A DNA stretch of 7,635 bases from an uncultured Oscillospiraceae bacterium (GTDB lineage: Bacteria > Bacillota > Clostridia > Oscillospirales > Oscillospiraceae): contig CAJULM010000068.1 in NCBI GenBank assembly GCA_910587285.1, positions 1 through 7,635 on the forward strand, given 5' to 3'. The position numbers were made by a program, and so were the translations under genes. Shown in pieces: positions 1 to 5,169 of the stretch. How positions within the stretch are numbered: the stretch's first letter is position 1; the number at the start of each line of letters is the position of its first letter. Below the pieces are notes generated by a model. It had not been told where the DNA came from. It did not search any database and worked only from the letters and a program-made list of their open reading frames with translations.

Positions 1-567
1 GAGGGCCTCGGCCTGCCGGGCCAGATACTCGTCCAGCTCCTCCTTCTTGGGGAAGGCCACACCGTAGATCCGCTGGAGGGTCTGGCGGCTGCTGTCGCCC
101 CGCCAGTAGGCGGCGTTGCAGGCGGTGAGCTTGATGGCGTTGCCCTTGATCCGCCCGGTGGAGTCCAGGTGGGGCCCGGCGCACAGGTCAGTGAAGTCCC
201 CCTGCTTGTAGAAGGAGATCACCGCGTCCTCCGGCAGATCGTGGATCAGCTCCACCTTGTATGGCTCCTCCCGCTCCTCCATGAACCGGATCGCCTCCTC
301 ACGGGGTAGCTCGAACCGCTCCAGCTTCAGCTTCTCCTTGCAGATTTTGCGCATTTCGGCCTCCAGCTCCGCCAGCTGTCCCTCGGTGAAGGGCTCGGGG
401 GTGTCGAAGTCGTAGTAGAAGCCGTTGTCAATGGACGGGCCGATGGCCAGCTTCACCTCCGGGTGGAGCCGCTTCATGGCCTGGGCCAGCACGTGGGAGC
501 AGGTGTGCCAATAGGTTTTGCGGTACTGCTCGTTTTCAAAAGTGTACTGATTGTTTTCTTCGGACAT
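1..567 (-). CDS. thrS: Threonyl-tRNA synthetase, 5' part (189 residues in window), no TGS domain
   Basis: Class II synthetase that charges tRNA-Thr with threonine in the cytoplasm. The gene runs off the left edge, so only the N-terminal 189 residues are visible. They match the ThrRS editing domain: HTCSH (H21, H25) and CAGPH (C129, H133) are the two halves of the metal-type editing site, and AIGPSIDNGFYYDFD (about 41-55) is a family signature. In E. coli ThrRS the equivalent residues are H73, H77, C182 and H186, so this protein starts about 52 residues later and lacks the N-terminal TGS (ubiquitin-like) domain. The ATG at 567-565 has a good AAGGAGG site (575-581) 7 bases upstream, and the leader between it and the T-box terminator is too short to encode a TGS domain. 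The catalytic domain and anticodon-binding domain lie outside the window. The T-box leader upstream independently supports the assignment. Confidence 0.95.
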   Translation of the reverse strand, partial: MSEENNQYTFENEQYRKTYWHTCSHVLAQAMKRLHPEVKLAIGPSIDNGFYYDFDTPEPFTEGQLAELEAEMRKICKEKLKLERFELPREEAIRFMEEREEPYKVELIHDLPEDAVISFYKQGDFTDLCAGPHLDSTGRIKGNAIKLTACNAAYWRGDSSRQTLQRIYGVAFPKKEELDEYLARQAEAL

Positions 568-591
568 AAAAGTTCCTCCTTGTGTTAGGGA

Positions 592-872
592 TAGAAAAAT
601 AAAAAACCCCACCCCTGATAAAATCAGGGGTGAGATTGGAAATCCCACGGTTCCACCCTGTTTACGTTTCTGCAACTCAAGAAACGTCGCTTTGTCACGC
701 TCCGCCTGCTCGCGACGGCTCCGCGCTTCCTCTGTAACGGGAGACCCCGTCCCGCTCGTCGCGGGCAGCTCAGGAGCGGTACAGCCGCCGCTGTCGCGCA
801 GAGCCCTTCCACCAAACAGGCCCCTCTCTGTGCGCCGCCGTGCGGTTTCTTCTCCGTCAACGCCATTTTGAC
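592..872 (-). promoter_or_regulatory. T-box riboswitch leader of thrS (threonine-specific)
   Basis: A tRNA-sensing leader that lets thrS transcription continue when uncharged tRNA-Thr accumulates. Read on the minus strand, the T-box motif AGGGTGGAACCGTG lies at 646-659. It forms a textbook antiterminator: CAGGG (656-660) pairs with CCCTG (625-629), leaving the 7-base bulge TGGAACC (649-655), and GTGGGAT (642-648) pairs with ATCTCAC (630-636) around the loop TTCCA. The 3' half of this antiterminator is also part of the terminator hairpin, so the two folds exclude each other. A stem III is seen as ACGTTTC/GAAACGT (664-670 with 681-687). In stem I, GGTGGAAGG resembles the conserved apical loop, and ACC at 778-780, just before CTCCTGAGC, is the likely Thr specifier codon. 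The variable base in the bulge is A, which predicts a U discriminator base on tRNA-Thr. Confidence 0.93.
595..635 (-). terminator. T-box-controlled intrinsic terminator upstream of thrS
   Basis: On the minus strand CACCCCTGAT (623-632) pairs perfectly with ATCAGGGGTG (610-619) around a TTT loop. Three more pairs (two of them G:U) extend the stem to 607-635. The stem is followed directly by six T residues (601-606), then A and five more T (595-599). It overlaps the antiterminator at 625-635, as expected for a transcriptional T-box switch. Confidence 0.93.
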
Positions 873-878
873 AGAGGC

Positions 879-907
879 AGTATATCACCCCTTGGGCGAA
901 ATGTCAA
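879..907 (-). promoter_or_regulatory. Sigma-A-type promoter of the thrS leader
   Basis: On the minus strand a perfect -35 TTGACA (902-907) and a -10 TATACT (879-884) are separated by 17 bases. The start of transcription is predicted near 872, which gives a leader of about 280 bases to the terminator and about 305 bases to the thrS start. The position fits the 5' edge of stem I of the T-box. Confidence 0.88.
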
Positions 908-948
908 GAGAGCGGGCAAAATGGTATGATTTCCTGTCCTTTTCCCCG

Positions 949-977
949 TTGACTTTCCCTCCCGCTGCTACTAAAAT
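949..977 (+). promoter_or_regulatory. Sigma-A-type promoter of the cysteine desulfurase gene
   Basis: TTGACT (949-954) and TAAAAT (972-977) are 17 bases apart, each one mismatch from consensus. The predicted start of transcription is near 984, about 42 bases before the ATG at 1026. It is divergent from the thrS promoter, with 41 bases between the two -35 elements. Confidence 0.8.
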
Positions 978-1025
978 GGTGTCCTACCCATTATCTGCAA
1001 ACATTTTACGGGAGGAAAGCGCGCC

Positions 1026-2168
1026 ATGCAGCAGCATTTAACTTATTTTGACTACGCCGCCACCACCCCGGTGCGCCCCGAGGCCGCGGCCGCTTTGGCG
1101 GACGCCCTGGGCCAATTCGGCAACCCCTCCTCCCGCTATGAATACGGCCGGCAGGCCGCCCAGCGCTTGAAGGAGGACCGGGAGACAGTGGCCCGCGCCC
1201 TGGGCTGCCCCCCCGCCGAGCTGTTTTTCACCTCCTGCGGCACGGAGAGCGACAACTGGGCCCTCCGACGGGGGGCGGAGCTGAACCGCCGAAGGGGAAG
1301 GCACATCGTCACCACCGCCATCGAACACGCCGCCGTGCTGGAGACCTGCAGGGATTTGGAGGGGCAGGGATACGAGGTCACGTACCTCAAGCCAGACCGG
1401 GCGGGCCAGGTGAGCGTGGAGCAGCTGGCCGCCGCCCTGCGGCCGGACACCGCCCTGGTGTCCATGATGCTGGTGAACAATGAGACGGGGGCCGTCCTGC
1501 CCGTGGCGGACTGTGTGAAGGCCGTGAAGGCCTATGAGCCCGCTATCTTGTTCCACTGCGACGCGGTCCAGGGCTTTTTGAAAACCCCGGCCCCCCTGAC
1601 CTCCCTGGGCGCGGACCTCATTTCCGTCAGCGGGCACAAAATCGGCGCGCCCAAGGGAATCGGGGCGCTGTACATCAAAAAGGGCGTCCGCCTCCGGCCC
1701 CTGCTCACCGGCGGCGGGCAGGAGGAGGGCCTGCGCTCCGGCACCGAGGCCACGGCCCAAATCGCCGCCTTTGCCGCCGCCGTCCAAGCGGTTTGCGCGG
1801 ACGAAGCACGGCTGGAGCGCACCGCCGCCATCAAGGAATACACCCTGGAGCGGCTGAAGCAGACCCTTCCCAAGCTGAAAATCATCTCCCAAGGGGACGT
1901 GCCCCACATCTGCGCAATTACCCTCCCCGGCTATAAGAGCGAGGTGGTGGTCCGGGTGCTGGGGGACCGGGGCGTGTGTATCTCCTCCGGCTCCGCCTGC
2001 CATAAGGGGAAACCCAGCCACGTCTTCGCCGCCATGAACCTGCCAAAGCCCTGGCTGGACGGGGCGCTGCGGCTGTCCTTCTCCCCGGACTCCACCCAAG
2101 AGGAGGCGGACACGCTGGTGCAGGCCCTGAAGGACGCGGCGGCTACGCTGTTCACCACCCTGTCGTGA
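1026..2168 (+). CDS. Cysteine desulfurase, NifS/IscS family (380 aa)
   Basis: A PLP-dependent enzyme that takes sulfur from L-cysteine, giving alanine and an enzyme persulfide used for Fe-S clusters, thiolated tRNA or cofactors. Visible family features are FDYAATTP at the N-terminus (residues 8-15), H101 in IEHAAV (stacks on PLP), NNETG (151-155), CDAVQ with D179 and Q182 (PLP contacts), SGHK with K205 as the Schiff-base lysine, RSGT (237-240), the catalytic persulfide cysteine C325 in SSGSACHKG, and R348 near the C-terminus. Length is typical of the family. GGGAGGAAA stands 9 bases before the ATG, with a promoter at 949-977. No scaffold gene (iscU/sufU), thiI or mnmA is seen next to it, so its sulfur acceptor cannot be read from context. 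The next gene starts 26 bases after its stop, so the two are probably co-transcribed. Whether it is the housekeeping IscS or a dedicated paralogue is open. Confidence 0.93.
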   Translation: MQQHLTYFDYAATTPVRPEAAAALADALGQFGNPSSRYEYGRQAAQRLKEDRETVARALGCPPAELFFTSCGTESDNWALRRGAELNRRRGRHIVTTAIEHAAVLETCRDLEGQGYEVTYLKPDRAGQVSVEQLAAALRPDTALVSMMLVNNETGAVLPVADCVKAVKAYEPAILFHCDAVQGFLKTPAPLTSLGADLISVSGHKIGAPKGIGALYIKKGVRLRPLLTGGGQEEGLRSGTEATAQIAAFAAAVQAVCADEARLERTAAIKEYTLERLKQTLPKLKIISQGDVPHICAITLPGYKSEVVVRVLGDRGVCISSGSACHKGKPSHVFAAMNLPKPWLDGALRLSFSPDSTQEEADTLVQALKDAAATLFTTLS

Positions 2169-2193
2169 CCCTGCTGTTGGAACGAGGGATTTT

Positions 2194-2577
2194 ATGCTAA
2201 GGAAAGACGAAATTATCGGCTTATTAAACGAGGCGGCCTTTGACCGCAGCGAATATTGGGTGACGTCGGGCGCGGCTATGGTGCTGCACGGAATCAAAGA
2301 GACGACGCGGGATATTGATTTAGGCTGTACCACTCAAATGGCTGACCGGCTCGAACGCGAAGGCTATGACGTGGAAGTCCTCCGTGATGGAAGCAGAAAA
2401 ATTGTTTTTTCCTGCGCGATTGAAATATTTGAAAACTGGATCGAAGATCAAGTGATTTTGCTGGAGGGTCTGCCGGTCGTCTCCATGGATGGGATGATCC
2501 GAATGAAGGAAAAACTTGGTCGAAAAAAGGATTTGGAAGATATTTTTTTAATAAAGGAGCATTTGTCAAAATGTTAA
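2194..2577 (+). CDS. Small nucleotidyltransferase-fold protein (AbiEii/DUF6036-like), 127 aa
   Basis: A small protein with the hallmarks of a minimal nucleotidyltransferase fold: SGAAMVLHG (25-33) resembles the G[GS]-containing helix, TRDID (38-42) supplies the paired acidic residues D40 and D42, E77 in IEIFENW is a candidate third acid, and a basic tail with GRKKDLEDI (109-117) is typical of AbiEii- and DUF6036-type relatives. Known relatives include toxins that modify tRNA ends and uncharacterised housekeeping proteins; the substrate here is unknown. A GAGGGA site lies just before the ATG. No cognate antitoxin gene is adjacent: the neighbours are a cysteine desulfurase and a MATE exporter. 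Its base composition is clearly lower in G+C than theirs (20 G/C of 60 at 2401-2460, against 39 of 60 at 3421-3480), suggesting later acquisition. Its last 7 bases overlap the MATE start, so the two are probably translationally coupled. Confidence 0.75.
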   Translation: MLRKDEIIGLLNEAAFDRSEYWVTSGAAMVLHGIKETTRDIDLGCTTQMADRLEREGYDVEVLRDGSRKIVFSCAIEIFENWIEDQVILLEGLPVVSMDGMIRMKEKLGRKKDLEDIFLIKEHLSKC

Positions 2578-3965
2578 AGCTATTCCGGCGGGAGCCGGGT
2601 TTTTACGCCAAGCTGCTGTCCCTGGCCCTGCCCATCCTCTTTCAGAACCTCATCACCAACTCCCTGGGTCTGGTGGACACCTTCATGGTAGGCACGATGG
2701 GCCAGGGCCCTCTGGCCGGGGTAACACTGGCCAACATCCCCGTGTTTGTGGTGCAGCTGATGATGTTCGGCATACAGAGCGGCTCCTCCGTCCTCATCAG
2801 CCAGTACCGGGGCAAGGGGGATTTGCAGTCCATCAACCGGGTGATGGGCATCGGGATGTACGCCGCCGGAGCCATCGGACTGGTATTCGCCCTGATTATG
2901 GGCTTTTTCCCCACCCAGTTTATGGGTCTGTTCGGCAGCGACCAGGCGGTGGTGGCCACCGCCGCCCGGTATGCCCGAATCGTGGGCTGGTCCTATTTCT
3001 TTGACAGCTTCGTCCAGGTCTACATCGGCGTGCACCGCGCCATGGGCAACCCCAACCGGGGCCTGGCCATCCTGGGCGTGTCGATGGCCAGCAACACCTT
3101 CCTGAACTGGGTGTTCATCTTCGGCAACCTGGGCGCCCCCCGCTTGGCCGAGGAGGGCGCAGCCCTGGCCACCCTGCTGGCCCGGGTGCTGTCCTGCTCC
3201 ATCGCGGCGGCGTGGGCCCTGCTGGACAAGCGCTTCCCTCTCAACCCCGCCCTGCTGTTTCATCCCGGCGGGGAGATGGTGCGGCGGTTTGTCCGCTTCT
3301 CCACCCCAGTGATGTGCAACGAGACCTTCTGGGGCCTGGGCACCTCCCTGTTCCCCACCATCATGGGCCATATGGACGGCTCGGAGGACATTTTAGCCGC
3401 CTACGCCATCGCCGGCAACATCACCAACCTGTGCACCGTGGGCGTGTTTGCCATCTCGGGCACCGCCGCCATCCTCATCGGGCAGGAGATCGGTTCGGGC
3501 AACACCCACAAGGTGTATTCCCTGGGGGCGCTGCTGAGCGTGCTGGCCTTCCTGTTCGGACTTGGGGCGGGGGTCCTGTTCCTGGGAGCGCTGTATTTCC
3601 TCATCATCCCCTTCCTCTACCCACTGTTCAGCCTCTCCCCCGCAGCCCAGGAAATCTGCACCATGATGCTCACCATCATGTTCTGTATGATGCCGCTGCG
3701 CTCCCTGGAGTGCACCAACATCGTGGGGGTGCTCCGGGGCGGCGGCGATGTGCGCATGGCCACCCTCATCGACCTCACCCCCCTGTGGGTGGTGGCCCTG
3801 CCCCTGGCGGTGCTGTCCGGACTGGTATTCAAAGCGGGCATTTTCTGGGTGTACCTGTCCATGATGAGCGAGAACCTGGTAAAAGCCGTGCTGGGCACCC
3901 GGCGGTTCCTCAGCGGCAAATGGATCAACGACGTGACCCGCCCGTCCCAGCAGACCCCAGTTTGA
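2571..3965 (+). CDS. MATE-family multidrug/cation antiporter (464 aa)
   Basis: An inner-membrane exporter of the MATE superfamily, which uses a Na+ or H+ gradient to expel organic cations, drugs or metabolites. The protein is hydrophobic throughout, with about 12 predicted membrane segments arranged as two halves. The N-half carries LALPILFQNLITNSLGLVDTFMVG (18-41) and the family-typical MGNPNRGLAILGVSMASNTFLNWVFIFGN region (158-186); the C-half carries the matching VLRGGGDVRMA (387-397). Length is normal for MATE proteins (about 450-480). The ATG overlaps the preceding nucleotidyltransferase gene by 7 bases and is preceded by AAAGGAG (2552-2558) at a rather long spacing, inside the upstream gene. 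No regulator gene is adjacent, so the substrate cannot be inferred. No convincing terminator follows the TGA; only a short A/T-rich stretch precedes the next promoter. Confidence 0.93.
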   Translation: MLKLFRREPGFYAKLLSLALPILFQNLITNSLGLVDTFMVGTMGQGPLAGVTLANIPVFVVQLMMFGIQSGSSVLISQYRGKGDLQSINRVMGIGMYAAGAIGLVFALIMGFFPTQFMGLFGSDQAVVATAARYARIVGWSYFFDSFVQVYIGVHRAMGNPNRGLAILGVSMASNTFLNWVFIFGNLGAPRLAEEGAALATLLARVLSCSIAAAWALLDKRFPLNPALLFHPGGEMVRRFVRFSTPVMCNETFWGLGTSLFPTIMGHMDGSEDILAAYAIAGNITNLCTVGVFAISGTAAILIGQEIGSGNTHKVYSLGALLSVLAFLFGLGAGVLFLGALYFLIIPFLYPLFSLSPAAQEICTMMLTIMFCMMPLRSLECTNIVGVLRGGGDVRMATLIDLTPLWVVALPLAVLSGLVFKAGIFWVYLSMMSENLVKAVLGTRRFLSGKWINDVTRPSQQTPV

Positions 3966-3996
3966 GCTGTGCCCAAGGAAAATTTTGAAAAAGCGC

Positions 3997-4025
3997 TTGC
4001 ATTCTCCTATGGGGAGTGCTACAAT
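3997..4025 (+). promoter_or_regulatory. Promoter of the Cys/His-rich repeat protein gene
   Basis: TTGCAT (3997-4002) and TACAAT (4020-4025) stand 17 bases apart. The predicted start is near 4032, giving a leader of about 53 bases before the ATG at 4085. GGAGGAG (4072-4078) is 6 bases from that start codon. Since a strong terminator follows the gene, it appears to be a single-gene unit, though read-through from the MATE gene is possible. Confidence 0.75.
3999..4019 (+). promoter_or_regulatory. 21-bp near-palindrome in the promoter spacer, candidate operator
   Basis: GCATTCTCC and GGGGAGTGC form an inverted repeat around TAT; 7 of 9 positions are Watson-Crick matched and the other two would be G:T. 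It begins inside the -35 element and ends exactly at the base before the -10, where a bound repressor would block RNA polymerase. A C-rich/G-rich arm layout is reminiscent of operators of metal-sensing CsoR/RcnR-type repressors, but the match is not close and no such regulator gene is in the window. It could also be chance in GC-rich DNA. Confidence 0.35.
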
Positions 4026-4084
4026 GATGATAGCAGTAGTCAACCAGGACCTATTGTGTATCATCATAACTGGAGGAGTTCAAA

Positions 4085-4576
4085 ATGCCCATCAAAAAAA
4101 TTCTTGTCTCCGCTCTGGCCGCTGTGTGCGCGTTCACAATGCTCACCCCCGCCGCCCTTGCCCACGGCTGCCACAGAAGAACACAGTCCGTCCAGTGCGG
4201 CCTGTGCACCGTAGAGGGCTGCCAGTACACCGGCCGGCACACCCATGGCCATGCCACCTACTGCGGCTATGACCACGAGAACGGCGTGTGCAACGGCGCC
4301 TGCGCCCCCCTGTGCGAAGTGGAGGACTGCGAGCTCGCCGGCCGGCACACCCATGACGGCGTGACCTATTGCGGCTATGACCATGTGGACGGCTTCTGCG
4401 ACGGCGCGTGCCTCTCCCTGTGCGAAGTGGAGGACTGCACCCTCACCGGCCGGCATTATCATGACGGAACCCTTTACTGCGGCGGCAACCACGCCCACGG
4501 CTATTGCGACGGAAGCTGCCCCGTCTACCGCGCTCCCGCCGTCTCCGGCGGATACCGCCACGGCCGCTGCCACTAA
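4085..4576 (+). CDS. Secreted Cys/His-rich triple-repeat protein (163 aa), function unknown
   Basis: I do not recognise an established family. The N-terminus is a clear signal peptide: KK at 4-5, a hydrophobic core (6-22) and AALA before a likely cut after residue 26, so the mature protein would begin His-Gly-Cys-His. The rest is three tandem repeats of 36 residues (40-75, 76-111, 112-147), each with five cysteines spaced C-x4-C-x13-C-x8-C-x3-C and then x3 to the next repeat, plus a GRHxH motif and a CGYDH-type motif. Counting by eye, the mature 137 residues hold 18 Cys and 15 His. No transmembrane segment, sortase motif or lipobox is seen after the signal. Metal binding or a disulfide-stabilised extracellular domain is plausible but inferred. 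The tail RHGRCH adds further His and Cys. RBS, start and terminator are all strong, so the gene looks functional. Confidence 0.88.
   Translation: MPIKKILVSALAAVCAFTMLTPAALAHGCHRRTQSVQCGLCTVEGCQYTGRHTHGHATYCGYDHENGVCNGACAPLCEVEDCELAGRHTHDGVTYCGYDHVDGFCDGACLSLCEVEDCTLTGRHYHDGTLYCGGNHAHGYCDGSCPVYRAPAVSGGYRHGRCH
4202..4525 (+). repeat. Three in-frame 108-bp tandem repeats encoding 36-aa Cys/His units
   Basis: Units lie at 4202-4309, 4310-4417 and 4418-4525. The period is exact at the protein level, with every cysteine conserved between units. At the DNA level units 2 and 3 share an identical 23-base stretch (4308-4330 and 4416-4438, offset 108), and units 1 and 2 share most of the block encoding GRHTH and YCGYDH. 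This indicates internal duplication of one ancestral unit. Unit 3 is the most diverged, with GGNHAH in place of GYDH and SC in place of AC. Confidence 0.9.
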
Positions 4577-4591
4577 GATATCCTGCCACGC

Positions 4592-4629
4592 AAAGAGCGG
4601 GCCTTCACATCGGAAGGCCCGCTCTTTTT
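4592..4629 (+). terminator. Strong intrinsic terminator between the repeat protein and spoIIID, possibly bidirectional
   Basis: A perfect 15-bp stem (4592-4606 with 4613-4627) encloses the loop ACATCG. On the plus strand the run of T that closes the stem and continues (4625-4629) ends the Cys/His-rich gene 15 bases after its stop. On the minus strand the stem ends in only three T, so it may serve the convergent spoIIID less efficiently. Confidence 0.92.
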
Positions 4630-4633
4630 CGCT

Positions 4634-4882
4634 CTATTCCCCTTTGTATTTTTTCCTGGTGGCAATGCCGCCCCGGATGTGGCGCTCCGCCTTGTTCTCG
4701 TTGAGTACCTCCTTCACCTGCTGGTACAGCCCACGGTTGATGGCGGGCAGCCGCTCGCTCAGGTCCTTATGTACCGTCGACTTGCTGATGCCAAACCGGC
4801 TGGCGGCGGCGCGGACAGTGGCTCTGTTCTCGATGATGTACAGCGCGAGCTCCTGGGCGCGCTCCTCCATATTTCCCTTCAC
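4634..4882 (-). CDS. spoIIID: Sporulation transcription factor SpoIIID (82 aa, GTG start)
   Basis: A DNA-binding protein that activates or represses many genes in the mother cell during endospore formation. The helix-turn-helix TVRAAASRFGISKSTVHKDL (22-41) and the following SERLP are nearly identical in pattern to B. subtilis SpoIIID, and the basic C-terminal region RHIRGGIATRKKYK (67-80) matches its second DNA-contacting segment. I prefer the GTG at 4882-4880: GGGGAG lies 8 bases upstream, and the resulting N-terminus aligns without gaps to the B. subtilis start (position 15 is Tyr in both). The ATG at 4870 would remove four residues and has a weaker site. A much longer in-frame reading to 5044 has no family support. 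The gene stands alone, convergent with the repeat protein gene. Its presence marks the organism as an endospore former or a recent descendant of one. Confidence 0.94.
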   Translation of the reverse strand: MKGNMEERAQELALYIIENRATVRAAASRFGISKSTVHKDLSERLPAINRGLYQQVKEVLNENKAERHIRGGIATRKKYKGE

Positions 4883-4952
4883 GGACAACACTCCCCACTG
4901 AACTGTGCGGCAGCAGCCTGCGGCGTGCCGCCCGGTCCTGCCTCCACTGGCT

Positions 4953-4983
4953 GATGTATATGCGCCGGACGGGTGGAATAGTA
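4953..4983 (-). promoter_or_regulatory. Possible sigma-E-type promoter of spoIIID
   Basis: On the minus strand TACTATT (4977-4983) resembles the sigma-E -35 consensus KMATATT with one mismatch. About 14-16 bases downstream, CATATACATC (4953-4962) resembles the -10 CATACAHT imperfectly. In B. subtilis spoIIID is transcribed by sigma-E. Transcription from here would begin near 4946, about 64 bases before the GTG. The match was made by eye and the spacing is ambiguous. Confidence 0.35.
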
Positions 4984-5088
4984 TCTCGCCGTGGGAAATT
5001 GGCCGCATCCCCGGCGGCAGCTTCCAGGTTCTTGCTTTTTTCACGGCTTAGGGCCTCCTCCGCAGCGGTTTTTTGGCCCATATTGCGG

Positions 5089-5118
5089 TTGACAGATCGG
5101 CATGAAACACCATATAAT
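5089..5118 (+). promoter_or_regulatory. Sigma-A-type promoter of the serC operon
   Basis: Perfect TTGACA (5089-5094) and TATAAT (5113-5118) hexamers separated by 18 bases. Transcription should start near 5125, leaving a leader of about 45 bases with the AAGGAGG site at 5156-5162. The leader is too short for a riboswitch or attenuator, so any control would act on initiation. With two consensus hexamers this is one of the strongest promoters in the window. Confidence 0.88.
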
Positions 5119-5169
5119 AGTTGTAATACGCTAAAGCGAGAAAGCTTCGGCAATGAAGGAGGAAAAATC

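Noticed and set aside
551..871. 106-codon plus-strand frame across the thrS leader
   Set aside because: The region is fully explained as a minus-strand T-box RNA; the frame has no ribosome binding site or protein-like pattern.
1038..2333. Long open frame on the minus strand opposite the cysteine desulfurase gene
   Set aside because: It is antisense to a gene with complete catalytic motifs, has low-complexity G/H/Q-rich composition and no family signature; long antisense frames are expected in GC-rich DNA.
3212..3988. 258-codon plus-strand frame overlapping the MATE gene
   Set aside because: It is a frame shadow: the product is rich in Pro, His, Gly and Arg, while the MATE frame encodes clean membrane segments over the same bases.
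3981..3998. Short palindromes AAAATTTT and AAGCGCTT after the MATE gene as a terminator
   Set aside because: The stems are only 4 bp with no loop and no following T run; they would not terminate transcription.
4202..4525. Tandem repeats as a CRISPR array or noncoding satellite
   Set aside because: The repeats are contiguous, in frame, 108 bases long and conserved at the protein level; there are no spacers.
4883..5044. In-frame N-terminal extension of SpoIIID
   Set aside because: The product would be far longer than the family, the added segment has no similarity, and a good site precedes the GTG at 4882.
4954..5169. In-frame N-terminal extension of SerC
   Set aside because: It contains the consensus promoter at 5089-5118 and a strong ribosome binding site before the ATG at 5170; family members start at the YNFSAGP region.
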